Shown here: piece by piece, positions 17,261 to 25,668 of the stretch | How positions within the stretch are numbered: position 1 is the stretch's first letter | Layout of the letters: each line of letters begins with the position of its first letter | NCBI GenBank assembly: GCA_965267185.1 | Contig: OZ253937.1 | Span: 3,162,001 to 3,226,000, forward strand | Source of the DNA: G965267185 sp965267185 | GTDB lineage: Bacteria; Pseudomonadota; Alphaproteobacteria; UBA6615 | Reading direction: 5' to 3' | Length of the DNA: 64,000 bases | The notes under the pieces: generated by a model | Database searches by the model: none | What the model was told of the DNA's origin: nothing | Seen by the model: the letters and a program-made list of their open reading frames with translations, nothing else | Made by a program: the position numbers and the translations under genes

Positions 17261-17800
17261 TTTAACGGGAGTCAGATCACACATCATCAGCACCCGGGTG
17301 AGTGGCTCCGAATAGGCAGGGTCCCGGTGCATCTCGGCCTCTTCCTCCTCGAGTAACGCCCGGTAGGCGGCAGATACTTGCGCGCGCGGCATCTCGGTAA
17401 AACCCATCGAGGCATAAAACGGCCCGTTCCAAGGGAGTTCGCGGAATGTGGTGAGGGTCACCTGGCTGTGACCCGCGTCGCGCGCTCCGGCGAGAGCGGT
17501 TTCGACCAGCCGCCGTCCAACCCCGCGCCGTCCATGATCGGGGTGTACAGAAACCTCTTCGATGTGGGGCGTGATTCCGATCGAGCGCACAAAGCAGTAG
17601 CCGACTGGGCTGTCTGTTTCGTCGGCTGCGACCCACAGACGGCCGGCTTGGCGTGCCGCTTCGAGTTGTTCGGGTGTATCGACGGGCAGGCGGAGGGCGT
17701 TTTCGAGAATGCCGGCGAAATGTGCCGCATCGGCCGCCTGTTCGATTTTGGGGAGTGCGTGTATGTCATCCGCGCGCGCCGAGCGGATGGTGTAGGTCAC
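17258..17800 (-). CDS. GNAT-family N-acetyltransferase
   Basis: 180-residue acyl-CoA-dependent N-acetyltransferase. Residues 1-80 hold the N-terminal strand-helix region (TYTIRSARADDIHALPKIE). The acetyl-CoA loop is visible as EVSVHPDHGRRGVGRRL (the Q/R-x-x-G-x-G/A motif). FYASMGF near residue 130 is the usual GNAT motif B. The substrate cannot be told from sequence. It is the last gene before the convergent pnp terminator and lies 15 bp after fabI, so it may ride on the fab transcript. Confidence 0.85.
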   Translation of the reverse strand: MTYTIRSARADDIHALPKIEQAADAAHFAGILENALRLPVDTPEQLEAARQAGRLWVAADETDSPVGYCFVRSIGITPHIEEVSVHPDHGRRGVGRRLVETALAGARDAGHSQVTLTTFRELPWNGPFYASMGFTEMPRAQVSAAYRALLEEEEAEMHRDPAYSEPLTRVLMMCDLTPVK

Positions 17801-17815
17801 GACGAGGGGGACCGG

Positions 17816-18700
17816 TTACTTGGCGGCGCCGCCATTTTCCGGCGGGGTCGGCATGCCGATGGCGTTGAAGCCGCAATCCACGTAGTGCACCTCGCCGGTG
17901 ACCGCGCCCGACAGATCGGATAGCAGGTACAGGCCGGCGCCTCCGACATCGTCGAGCACCACGTTGCGGCGCAGCGGTGCCACGTCCCGATTGTAGTTGT
18001 ACACCTGCCGGGCCGAGCCCACGGCGGAGCCCGCCAGGGTGCGCATCGGTCCGGCGGAAATGGCATTGACGCGAATGCCCTCGGGGCCCAAATCGGAGGC
18101 GAGATAACGCACCGACGCTTCGAGGGCCGCCTTGGCGACGCCCATAACGTTATAATTTGGCATCACCTGCTGGGCGCCGTGATAGCTCAGCGTCACCATG
18201 GCGCCGCCATTGTCCATCAGCTTGGCGGCATGCTGTGCCACCGCGGTGAAGGAGTAGCAGGAGATGTTCATGGTGTGCAGGAAATTGTCCTGGGTGGTAT
18301 CGACGTAGCGCCCTTTCAATTCCTCTTTGTCGGAGTAAGCGATGGCGTGGACGACAAAGTCGAGGCCGCCCCAGGCATCCGAGACGGCGCCAAAGGCGCG
18401 GTCGAGACTGTCCATATCCGAGACGTCACACTCTACGAGTGCAGCCGCGTTTACCGATTCAGCAAGCGGCGCGACCCGCTTGGCAAACGAATCCGACTGA
18501 TAGGTGAAGGCCAATTCGGCGCCCTGGGAAGCCGCGGCTCGTGCGATACCCCAGGCGATCGAATGGTCGTTGGCCACGCCCATGATAAGGCCCCGCTTAC
18601 CCTGCATTAGGGTGCCGGTGGCGGGCAGAAGCGTAGCGCTGCCGCTTTGGGGCTTGCTGGCCGGCGTTACCGGCAGTGTGGGCGCGAGCTTGTCAGCCAT
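17816..18700 (-). CDS. fabI: Enoyl-[acyl-carrier-protein] reductase (NADH)
   Basis: Short-chain dehydrogenase-type reductase for the final step of fatty acid elongation. From ATG 18700 the protein has 294 residues; the first 31 are an extra low-complexity leader before GKRGLIMGVANDHSIAW, the normal FabI start, so initiation at Met32 is also possible. The catalytic pattern Y173...Y183-x6-K190 matches FabI (Y-x6-K in NYNVMGVAK). The ATG lies 8 bp inside the end of fabB, giving a coupled fabA-fabB-fabI operon. Confidence 0.94.
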   Translation of the reverse strand: MADKLAPTLPVTPASKPQSGSATLLPATGTLMQGKRGLIMGVANDHSIAWGIARAAASQGAELAFTYQSDSFAKRVAPLAESVNAAALVECDVSDMDSLDRAFGAVSDAWGGLDFVVHAIAYSDKEELKGRYVDTTQDNFLHTMNISCYSFTAVAQHAAKLMDNGGAMVTLSYHGAQQVMPNYNVMGVAKAALEASVRYLASDLGPEGIRVNAISAGPMRTLAGSAVGSARQVYNYNRDVAPLRRNVVLDDVGGAGLYLLSDLSGAVTGEVHYVDCGFNAIGMPTPPENGGAAK

Positions 18701-19922
18701 CGTAGCGTTTGAATGCGAGAGTTGCGTTGGTGCCACCGAATCCGAAACTGTTCGAAATAACGCAGTTGAGACCGGCGTCGTCGATCCGCTCGGTGACGAT
18801 TTCGGCATCGCCGGCTTCCGGATCCAATTCGTCGATATTGGCCGACGCAGCGACGAAGTCGTTATCGAGCATGAGCAGCGAGTAAATTGCCTCGTGGGCG
18901 CCCGTCGCCCCTTGGCTATGGCCGGTGAGCGATTTTGTCGAAGAAATGCGGGGCCGATGGGCGCCGAACACCTCGCCAATCGCTTTTATCTCGGTCATGT
19001 CACCGGCGGGGGTCGAGGTGCCGTGGGCGTTGATATAGTCGACCGCGGTATTGCCCAGACCTTGCGTCGCCATACGCATGCACCGCACGGCGCCCTCACC
19101 CGATGGCGCCACCATATCGACGCCGTCGGATGTGGCGCCGTAACCGGCTACTTCGGCGTAGATCTTGGCGCCGCGCGCCTTCGCGCGCTCCAGTTCCTCG
19201 AGCACCACAACACCGGCGCCGCCGGCGATGACGAAGCCGTCACGGTTGGCATCGAACGGGCGTGACGCCTTCTCCGGCGTGTCGTTGTATTTCGATGAAA
19301 GCGCCCCCATAGCGTCGAACAACACGGTAAGGGTCCAATCCAGTTCCTCGCCGCCGCCAGCGAACACGACGTCCTGCTTACCCCACTGGATCAGTTCGGC
19401 GCCGTTGCCGATGCAATGGGCGCTCGTCGAGCAGGCCGAGCTTATGGAGTAGCTCAAACCGCGCATGTGGAAGGCGGTGGATATGTTGGCCGAGTTGGTC
19501 GAGCACATCGATTTGGGAACCGCGTAGGGCCCCACCCGTTTGGCCCCTTTCTCCCGGGCCGTGTCGGCGGCGGCGACCAGTGCCGACGTCGAAGGACCGC
19601 CGGAGCCCATGACCAAGCCGGTCCGTTCGTCGGTAATCTCATCCTCGGTCAGCCCGGCGCTGGCGATCGCCTCGTTCATGGCGACGTAGTTATAAGCCGA
19701 CCCGTCACCCATAAAGCGGCGCAGCTTGCGGTCGATATGCGAGTCGAGGTCGATGTCTGGTGCGCCGTGGATATGGCTGCGGAACCCGCGTTCGGCATAA
19801 TCCTCGCAAAAAACGATGCCCGAACGGCCGTCGCGAAGGCTCGCCACGACCTCCTCGGTATTATTGCCGATGGGCGAGACGATTCCTAAGCCCGTGACGG
19901 CGACGCGACGCAGCTCGGCCAT
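18693..19922 (-). CDS. fabB: 3-oxoacyl-[acyl-carrier-protein] synthase I
   Basis: Condensing enzyme required for unsaturated fatty acid elongation. The 409 residues carry the Cys-His-His triad: C164 (SSACSTSAH), H300 (NAHGTSTP) and H335 (GHSQGATG). The His-His form, the position after fabA and the MGSGGPSTS segment point to FabB (KAS I) rather than FabF. Its start codon overlaps the fabA stop (ATGA), and its end overlaps fabI. FabA plus FabB is the classic anaerobic unsaturated fatty acid pathway. Confidence 0.94.
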   Translation of the reverse strand: MAELRRVAVTGLGIVSPIGNNTEEVVASLRDGRSGIVFCEDYAERGFRSHIHGAPDIDLDSHIDRKLRRFMGDGSAYNYVAMNEAIASAGLTEDEITDERTGLVMGSGGPSTSALVAAADTAREKGAKRVGPYAVPKSMCSTNSANISTAFHMRGLSYSISSACSTSAHCIGNGAELIQWGKQDVVFAGGGEELDWTLTVLFDAMGALSSKYNDTPEKASRPFDANRDGFVIAGGAGVVVLEELERAKARGAKIYAEVAGYGATSDGVDMVAPSGEGAVRCMRMATQGLGNTAVDYINAHGTSTPAGDMTEIKAIGEVFGAHRPRISSTKSLTGHSQGATGAHEAIYSLLMLDNDFVAASANIDELDPEAGDAEIVTERIDDAGLNCVISNSFGFGGTNATLAFKRYDG

Positions 19923-20452
19923 CAGGCGCTTGCCTCCTCGCCTTCGGGGAACAAGCCGACCCGTAAGTTGGTCGCTTCATAGACGCGCTCGCCATCGAGC
20001 TCGGCGTAGCCATCGGCAATCGCGAGCGTAAACGCGCGCTTGATTACTTTTCGTACATTGATGTGGTAGCGCAACAGCTTGCCGCCCGGTTTCACCTCGC
20101 CGGAGAACTTGACCTCGCCGACCGAAAGCGCGCGGCCGGGACCGGGGCGTTTCAGCCAACCGAGAAAAAAGCCCAGCATTTGCCACAACGCATCGAGCCC
20201 GAGGCAGCCGGGCATCACCGGGTCGCCCTCAAAATGGCATTTGTAGAACCACAAATCGTCGGTGACATCCATTTCCGCGATGATCTCGCCTTGGCCGTGC
20301 TCGCCGCCCTCGTCGCTGATTTTGACAATTCGGTCGAACATGAGCATGGGCGGCAGCGGTAACTTGGCATTACCGGGCCCGAACAGTTCACCATGAGCGC
20401 ATTTGATCAGATCGTCGTAGGTGAAACTGGATTTGGAAATAATTTCGTCCAT
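19922..20452 (-). CDS. fabA: 3-hydroxydecanoyl-[acyl-carrier-protein] dehydratase/isomerase
   Basis: Dehydrates 3-hydroxydecanoyl-ACP and isomerises the trans-2 product to cis-3, starting unsaturated fatty acid synthesis. 176 residues from ATG 20452; an upstream in-frame extension is not FabA-like and was excluded. The hot-dog active site shows H73 in CHFEGDPVMPGCLGLDALWQ and the acid D87 in the same motif. It opens the fabA-fabB-fabI operon and is transcribed divergently from irr, a conserved arrangement in alphaproteobacteria. Confidence 0.96.
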   Translation of the reverse strand: MDEIISKSSFTYDDLIKCAHGELFGPGNAKLPLPPMLMFDRIVKISDEGGEHGQGEIIAEMDVTDDLWFYKCHFEGDPVMPGCLGLDALWQMLGFFLGWLKRPGPGRALSVGEVKFSGEVKPGGKLLRYHINVRKVIKRAFTLAIADGYAELDGERVYEATNLRVGLFPEGEEASA

Positions 20453-20507
20453 ACTCGTCAGCTCGACACTAGGGTACCGGAGTGCGCCACGGGGCGATTT
20501 GCGGCGC

Positions 20508-20534
20508 ACTGTAACGCAGAACGCCTATTGTCAA
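20508..20534 (-). promoter_or_regulatory. Putative fabA promoter
   Basis: On the minus strand TTGACA (20534-20529) and TACAGT (20513-20508) are spaced by 15 bp, about 55 bp upstream of the fabA ATG. The spacing is short, so the call is tentative. The rest of the 267-bp fabA-irr gap is AT-rich (especially 20630-20705); I found no clear Irr box in it. Confidence 0.4.
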
Positions 20535-20719
20535 AACCAGACTTTCACACCTTCGATAGCGATTTCCTATCTGGCTCGCCGCGTGTTCGCCGCCAGCTTC
20601 GTGGTATTCTCACCCAAGAGCACGATTCTATGGAAAAATATGCATCATATTATAGTGTTAACCAATTGTTTCGAAAAATTCCTCTTTACATCGTTTGGTA
20701 ATGGTACATATGTTCCGAC

Positions 20720-21169
20720 ATGGCAGAGACTTCATCCGGACGGCCGGAGCGGCCCTTCGCGGACGCGCTTCGGAGACTCAAAAAAGCTGAACTGAGACCG
20801 ACGCGCCAGCGCTTAGCGTTGGGTAAAATGTTGTTCGACGGTGGCGACAGACATGTCACGGCCGAACACCTGCACGATGAAGCGACGCGTCAAGGCATAC
20901 GTGTGTCACTGGCGACGGTCTACAACACGCTCAACCAATTCACCGCGGCGGGACTGTTGCGCGAAGTTGTCGTTGCGCCCGGTCGGTCCTATTTCGATAC
21001 CAACATTTCCGATCATCATCATTTCTTCTATGAAGATGATGGGACGCTGGAAGATATCCCTGGCGATGCGATTACCTTGGCGACGTTGCCCGAACCACCG
21101 GCGGGCGCGGAGGTAAAGCGCGTTGATGTGGTCGTGCGGCTGCGGCGCGACGAAGCCGTTACCGGCTAA
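20720..21169 (+). CDS. irr: Fur-family iron response regulator Irr
   Basis: Fur-superfamily repressor/activator of 149 residues: an N-terminal winged helix (RPTRQRLALGKMLF to ATVYNTLNQF) and a C-terminal dimerisation domain with the Irr-type SDHHHFF motif (H99-H101), which binds heme in characterised Irr proteins. There is no cysteine at all, so the N-terminal GCPWH-type heme regulatory motif of Bradyrhizobium Irr is absent. Position divergent from fabA supports Irr rather than Fur or Zur. It likely acts on the box at 21215-21231 before the rubrerythrin gene. Confidence 0.88.
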   Translation: MAETSSGRPERPFADALRRLKKAELRPTRQRLALGKMLFDGGDRHVTAEHLHDEATRQGIRVSLATVYNTLNQFTAAGLLREVVVAPGRSYFDTNISDHHHFFYEDDGTLEDIPGDAITLATLPEPPAGAEVKRVDVVVRLRRDEAVTG

Positions 21170-21214
21170 CGCTTACTGAAAATAGAATCCTAAAATAAAC
21201 ATCGTACGATGCGG

Positions 21215-21231
21215 TTTAGAATTCATCTAAA
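21215..21231 (+). promoter_or_regulatory. Iron control element-like palindrome (Irr box)
   Basis: TTTAGAATTCATCTAAA has inverted arms TTTAGA and TCTAAA around a 5-bp spacer. It closely resembles the ICE consensus (TTTAGAA-N3-TTCTAAA) described for Irr in rhizobia. It ends 3 bp before a consensus -35 and lies 46 bp after irr, so bound Irr would sit against the -35. Binding is inferred. Confidence 0.7.
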
Positions 21232-21234
21232 CTG

Positions 21235-21263
21235 TTGACAGCCGTATTGTGGTGCGCCATATT
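21235..21263 (+). promoter_or_regulatory. Promoter of the rubrerythrin cassette
   Basis: Perfect -35 TTGACA (21235-21240), 17-bp spacer and CATATT (21258-21263). The predicted transcript would have an 80-nt leader before the ATG at 21349, which is preceded by AAAGGAG. Confidence 0.7.
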
Positions 21264-21348
21264 GCGCTCATAGCTAGGGGAGCTGCTGTGCGGCGTTTGC
21301 CACAGCGGGCTTGAGTTCAGAGTACTAGATCAGGAAAAGGAGAGTGCG

Positions 21349-21765
21349 ATGTCGCTCAAAGGCAGCAAGACAGAAGGAAATTTGAAAGACGCATTCGCCG
21401 GCGAAAGTCAGGCCAACCGTCGCTACCTTTACTTCGCGCAGAAGGCCGACGTTGAAGGATATAACGACGTTGCCGCTGTTTTCCGGTCGACTGCCGAAGG
21501 CGAGACTGGACATGCACACGGCCATCTCGAATTTCTCGAAGAGGTCGGCGATCCGGCGACGGGCGAGCCGATCGGAACCACGTCGCAGAACTTGGGCGCG
21601 GCCATTGCCGGTGAGACGCACGAATACACCGACATGTACCCGGGTATGGCGCGGACGGCGCGCGAAGAAGGGTTCGAAGAGATTGCTGACTGGTTCGAGA
21701 CCCTGGCCAAGGCTGAAAAAAGCCATGCCGGGCGGTTCCAGAAGGCGCTCGACGAGCTCGACTAG
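21349..21765 (+). CDS. Rubrerythrin-like ferritin-fold diiron protein
   Basis: 138-residue four-helix ferritin-like protein. Metal ligand candidates are E19, E52-x2-H55, E89/E92 and E123-x2-H126, the ExxH pattern of rubrerythrins. The C-terminal rubredoxin CxxC domain is missing and there are no cysteines, so electrons must come from another protein. Rubrerythrins reduce hydrogen peroxide in the cytoplasm. The Irr-like box and promoter upstream suggest iron-responsive expression, and the downstream Fe-S protein is the obvious candidate partner. Confidence 0.88.
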   Translation: MSLKGSKTEGNLKDAFAGESQANRRYLYFAQKADVEGYNDVAAVFRSTAEGETGHAHGHLEFLEEVGDPATGEPIGTTSQNLGAAIAGETHEYTDMYPGMARTAREEGFEEIADWFETLAKAEKSHAGRFQKALDELD

Positions 21766-21909
21766 AGCCCGCCTAACAACAAATCGCGCGGGGATTCGGG
21801 CCGAGCTACACGTAGAGCCTGAACTCCGCAGCGGTTTGCCCGCACCGTTGTTACCGGTCTATTCGAGCTGTCGGGCGTAATCGTCGGCAGCAAACAGAGG
21901 AAGTGCGCC

Positions 21910-23325
21910 ATGCCTACCAACGGCGACGACACCGGCCAAGCCGCTGCTCCTACGGAAGGCAGTCTCGAGGCGCCCACCCGTCACCCGATTCCTTGGCACG
22001 ATCCCGATTTCTACGACGACGAGAAGTTGGACGCCGAGCTGCGCCGGGTTTTCGATATCTGTCACGGGTGCCGCCGCTGTTTCAATTTGTGTGACAGTTT
22101 CCCGCGGCTGTTCGATCTTATCGATGAGTCGGAATCGGGTGAACTCGATACCGTCGACAGCGCGGACTTCAAGCCGGTCGTCGACGCCTGCACGTTGTGC
22201 GACATGTGTTTCATGACCAAGTGCCCCTATGTGCCACCCCACGAGTTCGACCTTGATTTCCCTCATTTGATGCTGCGTTACCGCGCGGTCGAAAATCGCA
22301 AAAAGCAGGTTCCGTTCGCCCACCGGCAGCTCACCAAGACCGACCGAAATGGGCGCTTGGCGGGTAAAACCGCCGGTATCGCAAATTGGGCGTCGGACTT
22401 GGACAACAAGGTGACCCGGCCGGTGCTGGAAGCGGCCGCCGGTATCGACCGGCGGGCGGCGCTGCCAAAATTCTACGGCAAAACGTTTTCGGCGCGGTCG
22501 AAGTCGGGCGTGCCGGAGGTCAACACCGCGGCGCCCGCCTACGGGCGCAAAGCGGTGCTCTATGCAACATGTTTCGTCAATTACAACAATCCGCGAATGG
22601 GTGAGCTGACGCGCGAAGTGCTGGCGCGCAATGGCGTTGAAACCGAAGTGGTCTATCCCAGCTGTTGCGGCATGCCACAGTTGGAGCAAGGCGATCTCGA
22701 GAAGGTGGCCGGCAATGCGCGCAAGGTTGCCAGTGAAATGCGATCGTGGATCGATGACGGGTACGACATCATCGCGCTAACGCCCAGTTGCGCCCTGATG
22801 CTCAAGTTCGAATGGCCGCTTATCGTTCCCGATGACGAAGAGGTCCGCAAGCTCAGTGCCGCCACCCGCGATATTGCGGAATACATCGTCGACATCTCGC
22901 GCAAAGAAGGTTTGGTCGAGGGGCTGGGGGCCCTGCCCGGTGGCGTGGCATTGCATCTTGCCTGCCATTCGCGCGCGCAGAATATGGGACAAAAAGCGGC
23001 GGAACTCCTGCGTCTTATCCCCGATGGCGATCTTAAAGTGATCGAGCGCTGCTCGGGTCACGGTGGATCGTGGGGCATTTTCAAGGAGAACTTCGACACC
23101 GCCATCAAGGTGGGGCGCCCGGTAGCGCGCCAGGCTGCCGATCAGCCGTTCATCGCGTCCGAGTGCCCGCTGGCGGCCGATCATATCCTGCAAGGCGTCG
23201 AACTGCAGGCGGCGGCAAAGTCGGGTGATGGAGAGAGCGAGAGCCCGGCGGTTCCGGCCCGCACCTATCATCCGATGGAGTTATTCGCGATGGCCTACGG
23301 GCTGTCCGTCGAGGCCGACAGATGA
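21910..23325 (+). CDS. Fe-S oxidoreductase, GlpC/HdrD-like with CCG domains
   Basis: 471-residue cytoplasmic protein with two [4Fe-4S] ferredoxin motifs (C51, C54, C57, C61 and C94, C97, C100, C105) followed by two cysteine-rich CCG-type regions (C221 to SCCGMP at 252-253; C352 to C381 and C419). This architecture is found in GlpC and heterodisulfide-reductase D-type electron carriers. The second CCG copy reads CSGHGG instead of CCG. It lies 144 bp after the rubrerythrin gene and its stop overlaps the DUF3501 start (ATGA). Likely electron donor or acceptor for its neighbours; the redox partner is unknown. Confidence 0.85.
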   Translation: MPTNGDDTGQAAAPTEGSLEAPTRHPIPWHDPDFYDDEKLDAELRRVFDICHGCRRCFNLCDSFPRLFDLIDESESGELDTVDSADFKPVVDACTLCDMCFMTKCPYVPPHEFDLDFPHLMLRYRAVENRKKQVPFAHRQLTKTDRNGRLAGKTAGIANWASDLDNKVTRPVLEAAAGIDRRAALPKFYGKTFSARSKSGVPEVNTAAPAYGRKAVLYATCFVNYNNPRMGELTREVLARNGVETEVVYPSCCGMPQLEQGDLEKVAGNARKVASEMRSWIDDGYDIIALTPSCALMLKFEWPLIVPDDEEVRKLSAATRDIAEYIVDISRKEGLVEGLGALPGGVALHLACHSRAQNMGQKAAELLRLIPDGDLKVIERCSGHGGSWGIFKENFDTAIKVGRPVARQAADQPFIASECPLAADHILQGVELQAAAKSGDGESESPAVPARTYHPMELFAMAYGLSVEADR

Positions 23326-23912
23326 ACGTGAAACACGAAATCACCCGCGCCGATGTCATGGCAATGGACGACTATGCCAAGGTGCGCCGCGAACGGCGCA
23401 CCGAAGCGGTTGCGCTTAAGCGCAACCGGCGCATGGAGGTCGGCCCGGTTGCGGTGTTCTACTTCGAGAACTACGCCACCATGTGGCATCAAGTTCACGA
23501 AATGCTGCATATCGAGCGTGGCGGCGAAGCCCAGATTGCCGATGAACTGGAAGCCTATAACCCGTTGATTCCAAAAGGCAGAGAGCTTGTTGCGACGGTC
23601 ATGTTCGAGATCGACGATGAAGCGCGCCGGCGCACGTTTCTCGCCCGTCTGGGCGGCATCGAGGAAACTGCGTTTTTACGTTTCGGGGGCGAAACGATCC
23701 AAGGCGCACCTGAAGCCGATGTCGACCGCACGACTGCCGACGGTAAGGCGAGCGCCGTTCAGTTTATCCACTTTCCATTTTCCGATGCCCAGGTTGAAAA
23801 ATTCCGCGCGTCCGGTGCCGAGGTGATCATCGGCTTTGATCATCCGCAGTACAGCCATATGGCGGTGATGCCGGAACCGGTACGCGCGGCGCTTTCAGAA
23901 GACTTCGACTAA
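23322..23912 (+). CDS. DUF3501 family protein
   Basis: 196-residue soluble protein matching what I recognise as DUF3501: basic N-terminus (YAKVRRERRTEAVALKRNRR), the aromatic FYFENYATMWHQVHEML segment, a central IERGGEAQIADELEAYNPLIP and a His-containing C-terminus (GFDHPQYSHMAVM). No signal peptide, membrane helix or cysteine. It overlaps the Fe-S gene by 4 bp, so the two are co-translated. The family has no established function; constant company with rubrerythrin and the Fe-S protein implies a shared redox role. Confidence 0.75.
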   Translation: MNVKHEITRADVMAMDDYAKVRRERRTEAVALKRNRRMEVGPVAVFYFENYATMWHQVHEMLHIERGGEAQIADELEAYNPLIPKGRELVATVMFEIDDEARRRTFLARLGGIEETAFLRFGGETIQGAPEADVDRTTADGKASAVQFIHFPFSDAQVEKFRASGAEVIIGFDHPQYSHMAVMPEPVRAALSEDFD

Positions 23913-23922
23913 GCGCGGGCGC

Positions 23923-24438
23923 CTAATTCTGGAATTCGTCTGGCAGCACGCCCCAGAGAGCACCCTGCGGCATCCAGCCGGTGATACGGTGAGATTCGAC
24001 GGTAATGCGGCACCACCCTTCTTCGCAGCTATCCAAGCTGGCGATCACGCCAGGCTCCACGAACGCCGCGACGGGGGCCTCCTTGTTGGGTTTGCGGTAA
24101 ATCCGGTCTTCGCCATCCGCGACCGAAACGGTGCGCTTGCCCGACAGCAGCGATTTGTGAACCCAGCCGGACGTACCGTCCTGCGCGCGCACCTGCCGCC
24201 AGGTTTCAAATTCGCCGACAATCTTGATCGGCAGATTGGCGCGGGTGAACACCCAGTCGATGGGGTATCGCACGCCGGGTCCGGTGCGCAGATTGACGGC
24301 ATCGGCCCGCAGGCTAACGAAGCGCGGCAACGGCAGGCCCGTCTCCGATTGTGCGGCTACCGGGCCGCTGGAAAAGAGCAGCGCGATCGCAAGCCCGGTC
24401 AAAAACCGGTGGGATATTTTCATATAAAACAACTGCAT
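23923..24438 (-). CDS. Exported SH3-like domain protein
   Basis: 171 residues with a signal peptide (hydrophobic FLTGLAIALLFSSG ending VAAQS, cleavage probably after AQ or nearby) and a bacterial SH3-like domain of the SH3_4/DUF1058 type: VNLRTGPGVRYPIDWVF and the second half with SWVHKS-like GWVHKSLL and GWMPQGALWG. Such periplasmic proteins probably bind peptidoglycan or protein partners. Start 24438 (GAG upstream) or Met at 24423 would both leave a usable signal peptide. It is convergent with the DUF3501 gene and divergent from the dehydrogenase. Confidence 0.8.
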   Translation of the reverse strand: MQLFYMKISHRFLTGLAIALLFSSGPVAAQSETGLPLPRFVSLRADAVNLRTGPGVRYPIDWVFTRANLPIKIVGEFETWRQVRAQDGTSGWVHKSLLSGKRTVSVADGEDRIYRKPNKEAPVAAFVEPGVIASLDSCEEGWCRITVESHRITGWMPQGALWGVLPDEFQN

Positions 24439-24627
24439 AAGTGCCCACTCGCCGTATCAGGCCCCGTCCCTGTACAAAATCAGCCGTTAGCAGGTCAAGC
24501 GGTCTAATCGGCTGGCGGCGCGCGCGCCTTGCGTCGAGACACCGAACCCGGATAAATGGAGGGGCTTGGCGCTGAACGGCTTTTTGGGGCCGCACAATAC
24601 AAAAGCGCCGGCGGATAACGGGGGGAT

Positions 24628-25614
24628 ATGGCAGCCACCAAACCATTGGTCATCGTGACGCGGAAGCTACCCGAGGCGACTGAAATGCGCCTCAAGGAGC
24701 TGTTCGACGCGCAACTAAACGATGCCGATACGCCGATGAGCGCCGACGAGCTCGCCGCTGCCGTTGCGACAGCCGATGTGTTGGTGCCGACGGTAACCGA
24801 CCGCATAACCGCCGAGATAATCGCTGCGGCGGGCGAGCGGCTGAAGCTCATCGCCAACTATGGCAACGGCGTCGACAATATCGATCTCCGCTCCGCGCGC
24901 GAGAAAGGTATTACCGTCACCAATACGCCGGGCGTTCTGACCGAAGACACCGCCGACATGACCATGGCGCTGATCCTCGCCGTGCCCCGCCGGTTGTACG
25001 AAGGTGCCCAGGTGATCCGCTCCGGCGAATGGTCGGGCTGGTCGCCGACGTTTATGCCGGGGCATCGTATCTGGGGGAAGCGCCTGGGCATTATCGGCAT
25101 GGGTCACATCGGCACCGCGGTGGCGCGCCGGGCCCGCGGATTCGGTTTGAAAATCCACTACCATAACCGCCGGCCGGTTCATCCCGACTTGGAGGCGGAA
25201 CTCGAAGCGACCTACTGGGACTCTCTCGATCAGATGCTGGCGCGGGTCGATATCGTCTCCGTGAACTGCCCCCATACGCCGGCGACCTATCATCTCTTGT
25301 CGCGCCGCCGGCTTGGGCTGTTGCAGCCCCACAGCTACATCGTCAACACGTCGCGTGGCGAGGTGATCGACGAGCGCGCCCTGGGCGACCTCATCGCGGC
25401 GGGAAAGATCGCCGGCGCGGGCCTCGATGTGTTCGAGCACGAGCCCGCGGTCGACCCGCGGTTAACGGCCGCCGATAACGTTGTGCTGTTGCCCCATCTC
25501 GGTTCTGCCACCGTGGAGGGGCGGCATGAAATGGGCGAGAAAGTCGCCATCAACATAAAGGCCTTCGTTGATGGTCACACCCCGCCCGACCGGGTCCTGG
25601 AGGCGATGTACTAA
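24628..25614 (+). CDS. D-isomer 2-hydroxyacid dehydrogenase (glyoxylate/hydroxypyruvate reductase type)
   Basis: 328-residue NAD(P)H-dependent dehydrogenase. The Rossmann motif is GIIGMGHIGTAVA; the catalytic Arg is in NTSRGEVID, the Glu in the DVFEHEPAV region and the His in LPHLGSATVEGR. Sequence style and the NYGNGVDNIDL segment are those of GyaR-like glyoxylate reductases rather than SerA, and no ACT domain is present. Substrate is not certain. GGGGGG precedes the ATG at 24628. It appears monocistronic between two minus-strand genes. Confidence 0.85.
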   Translation: MAATKPLVIVTRKLPEATEMRLKELFDAQLNDADTPMSADELAAAVATADVLVPTVTDRITAEIIAAAGERLKLIANYGNGVDNIDLRSAREKGITVTNTPGVLTEDTADMTMALILAVPRRLYEGAQVIRSGEWSGWSPTFMPGHRIWGKRLGIIGMGHIGTAVARRARGFGLKIHYHNRRPVHPDLEAELEATYWDSLDQMLARVDIVSVNCPHTPATYHLLSRRRLGLLQPHSYIVNTSRGEVIDERALGDLIAAGKIAGAGLDVFEHEPAVDPRLTAADNVVLLPHLGSATVEGRHEMGEKVAINIKAFVDGHTPPDRVLEAMY

Positions 25615-25668
25615 AGCCCTGGCGCGATCTAACTGCAAACCAGCTTCCGTATATGCTCGAAGGTAGCC

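Noticed and set aside
18701..18979. Extended N-terminus of fabI
   Set aside because: This 93-residue extension lies within fabB in another frame; ATG 18700 gives a FabI-like protein and an 8-bp overlap.
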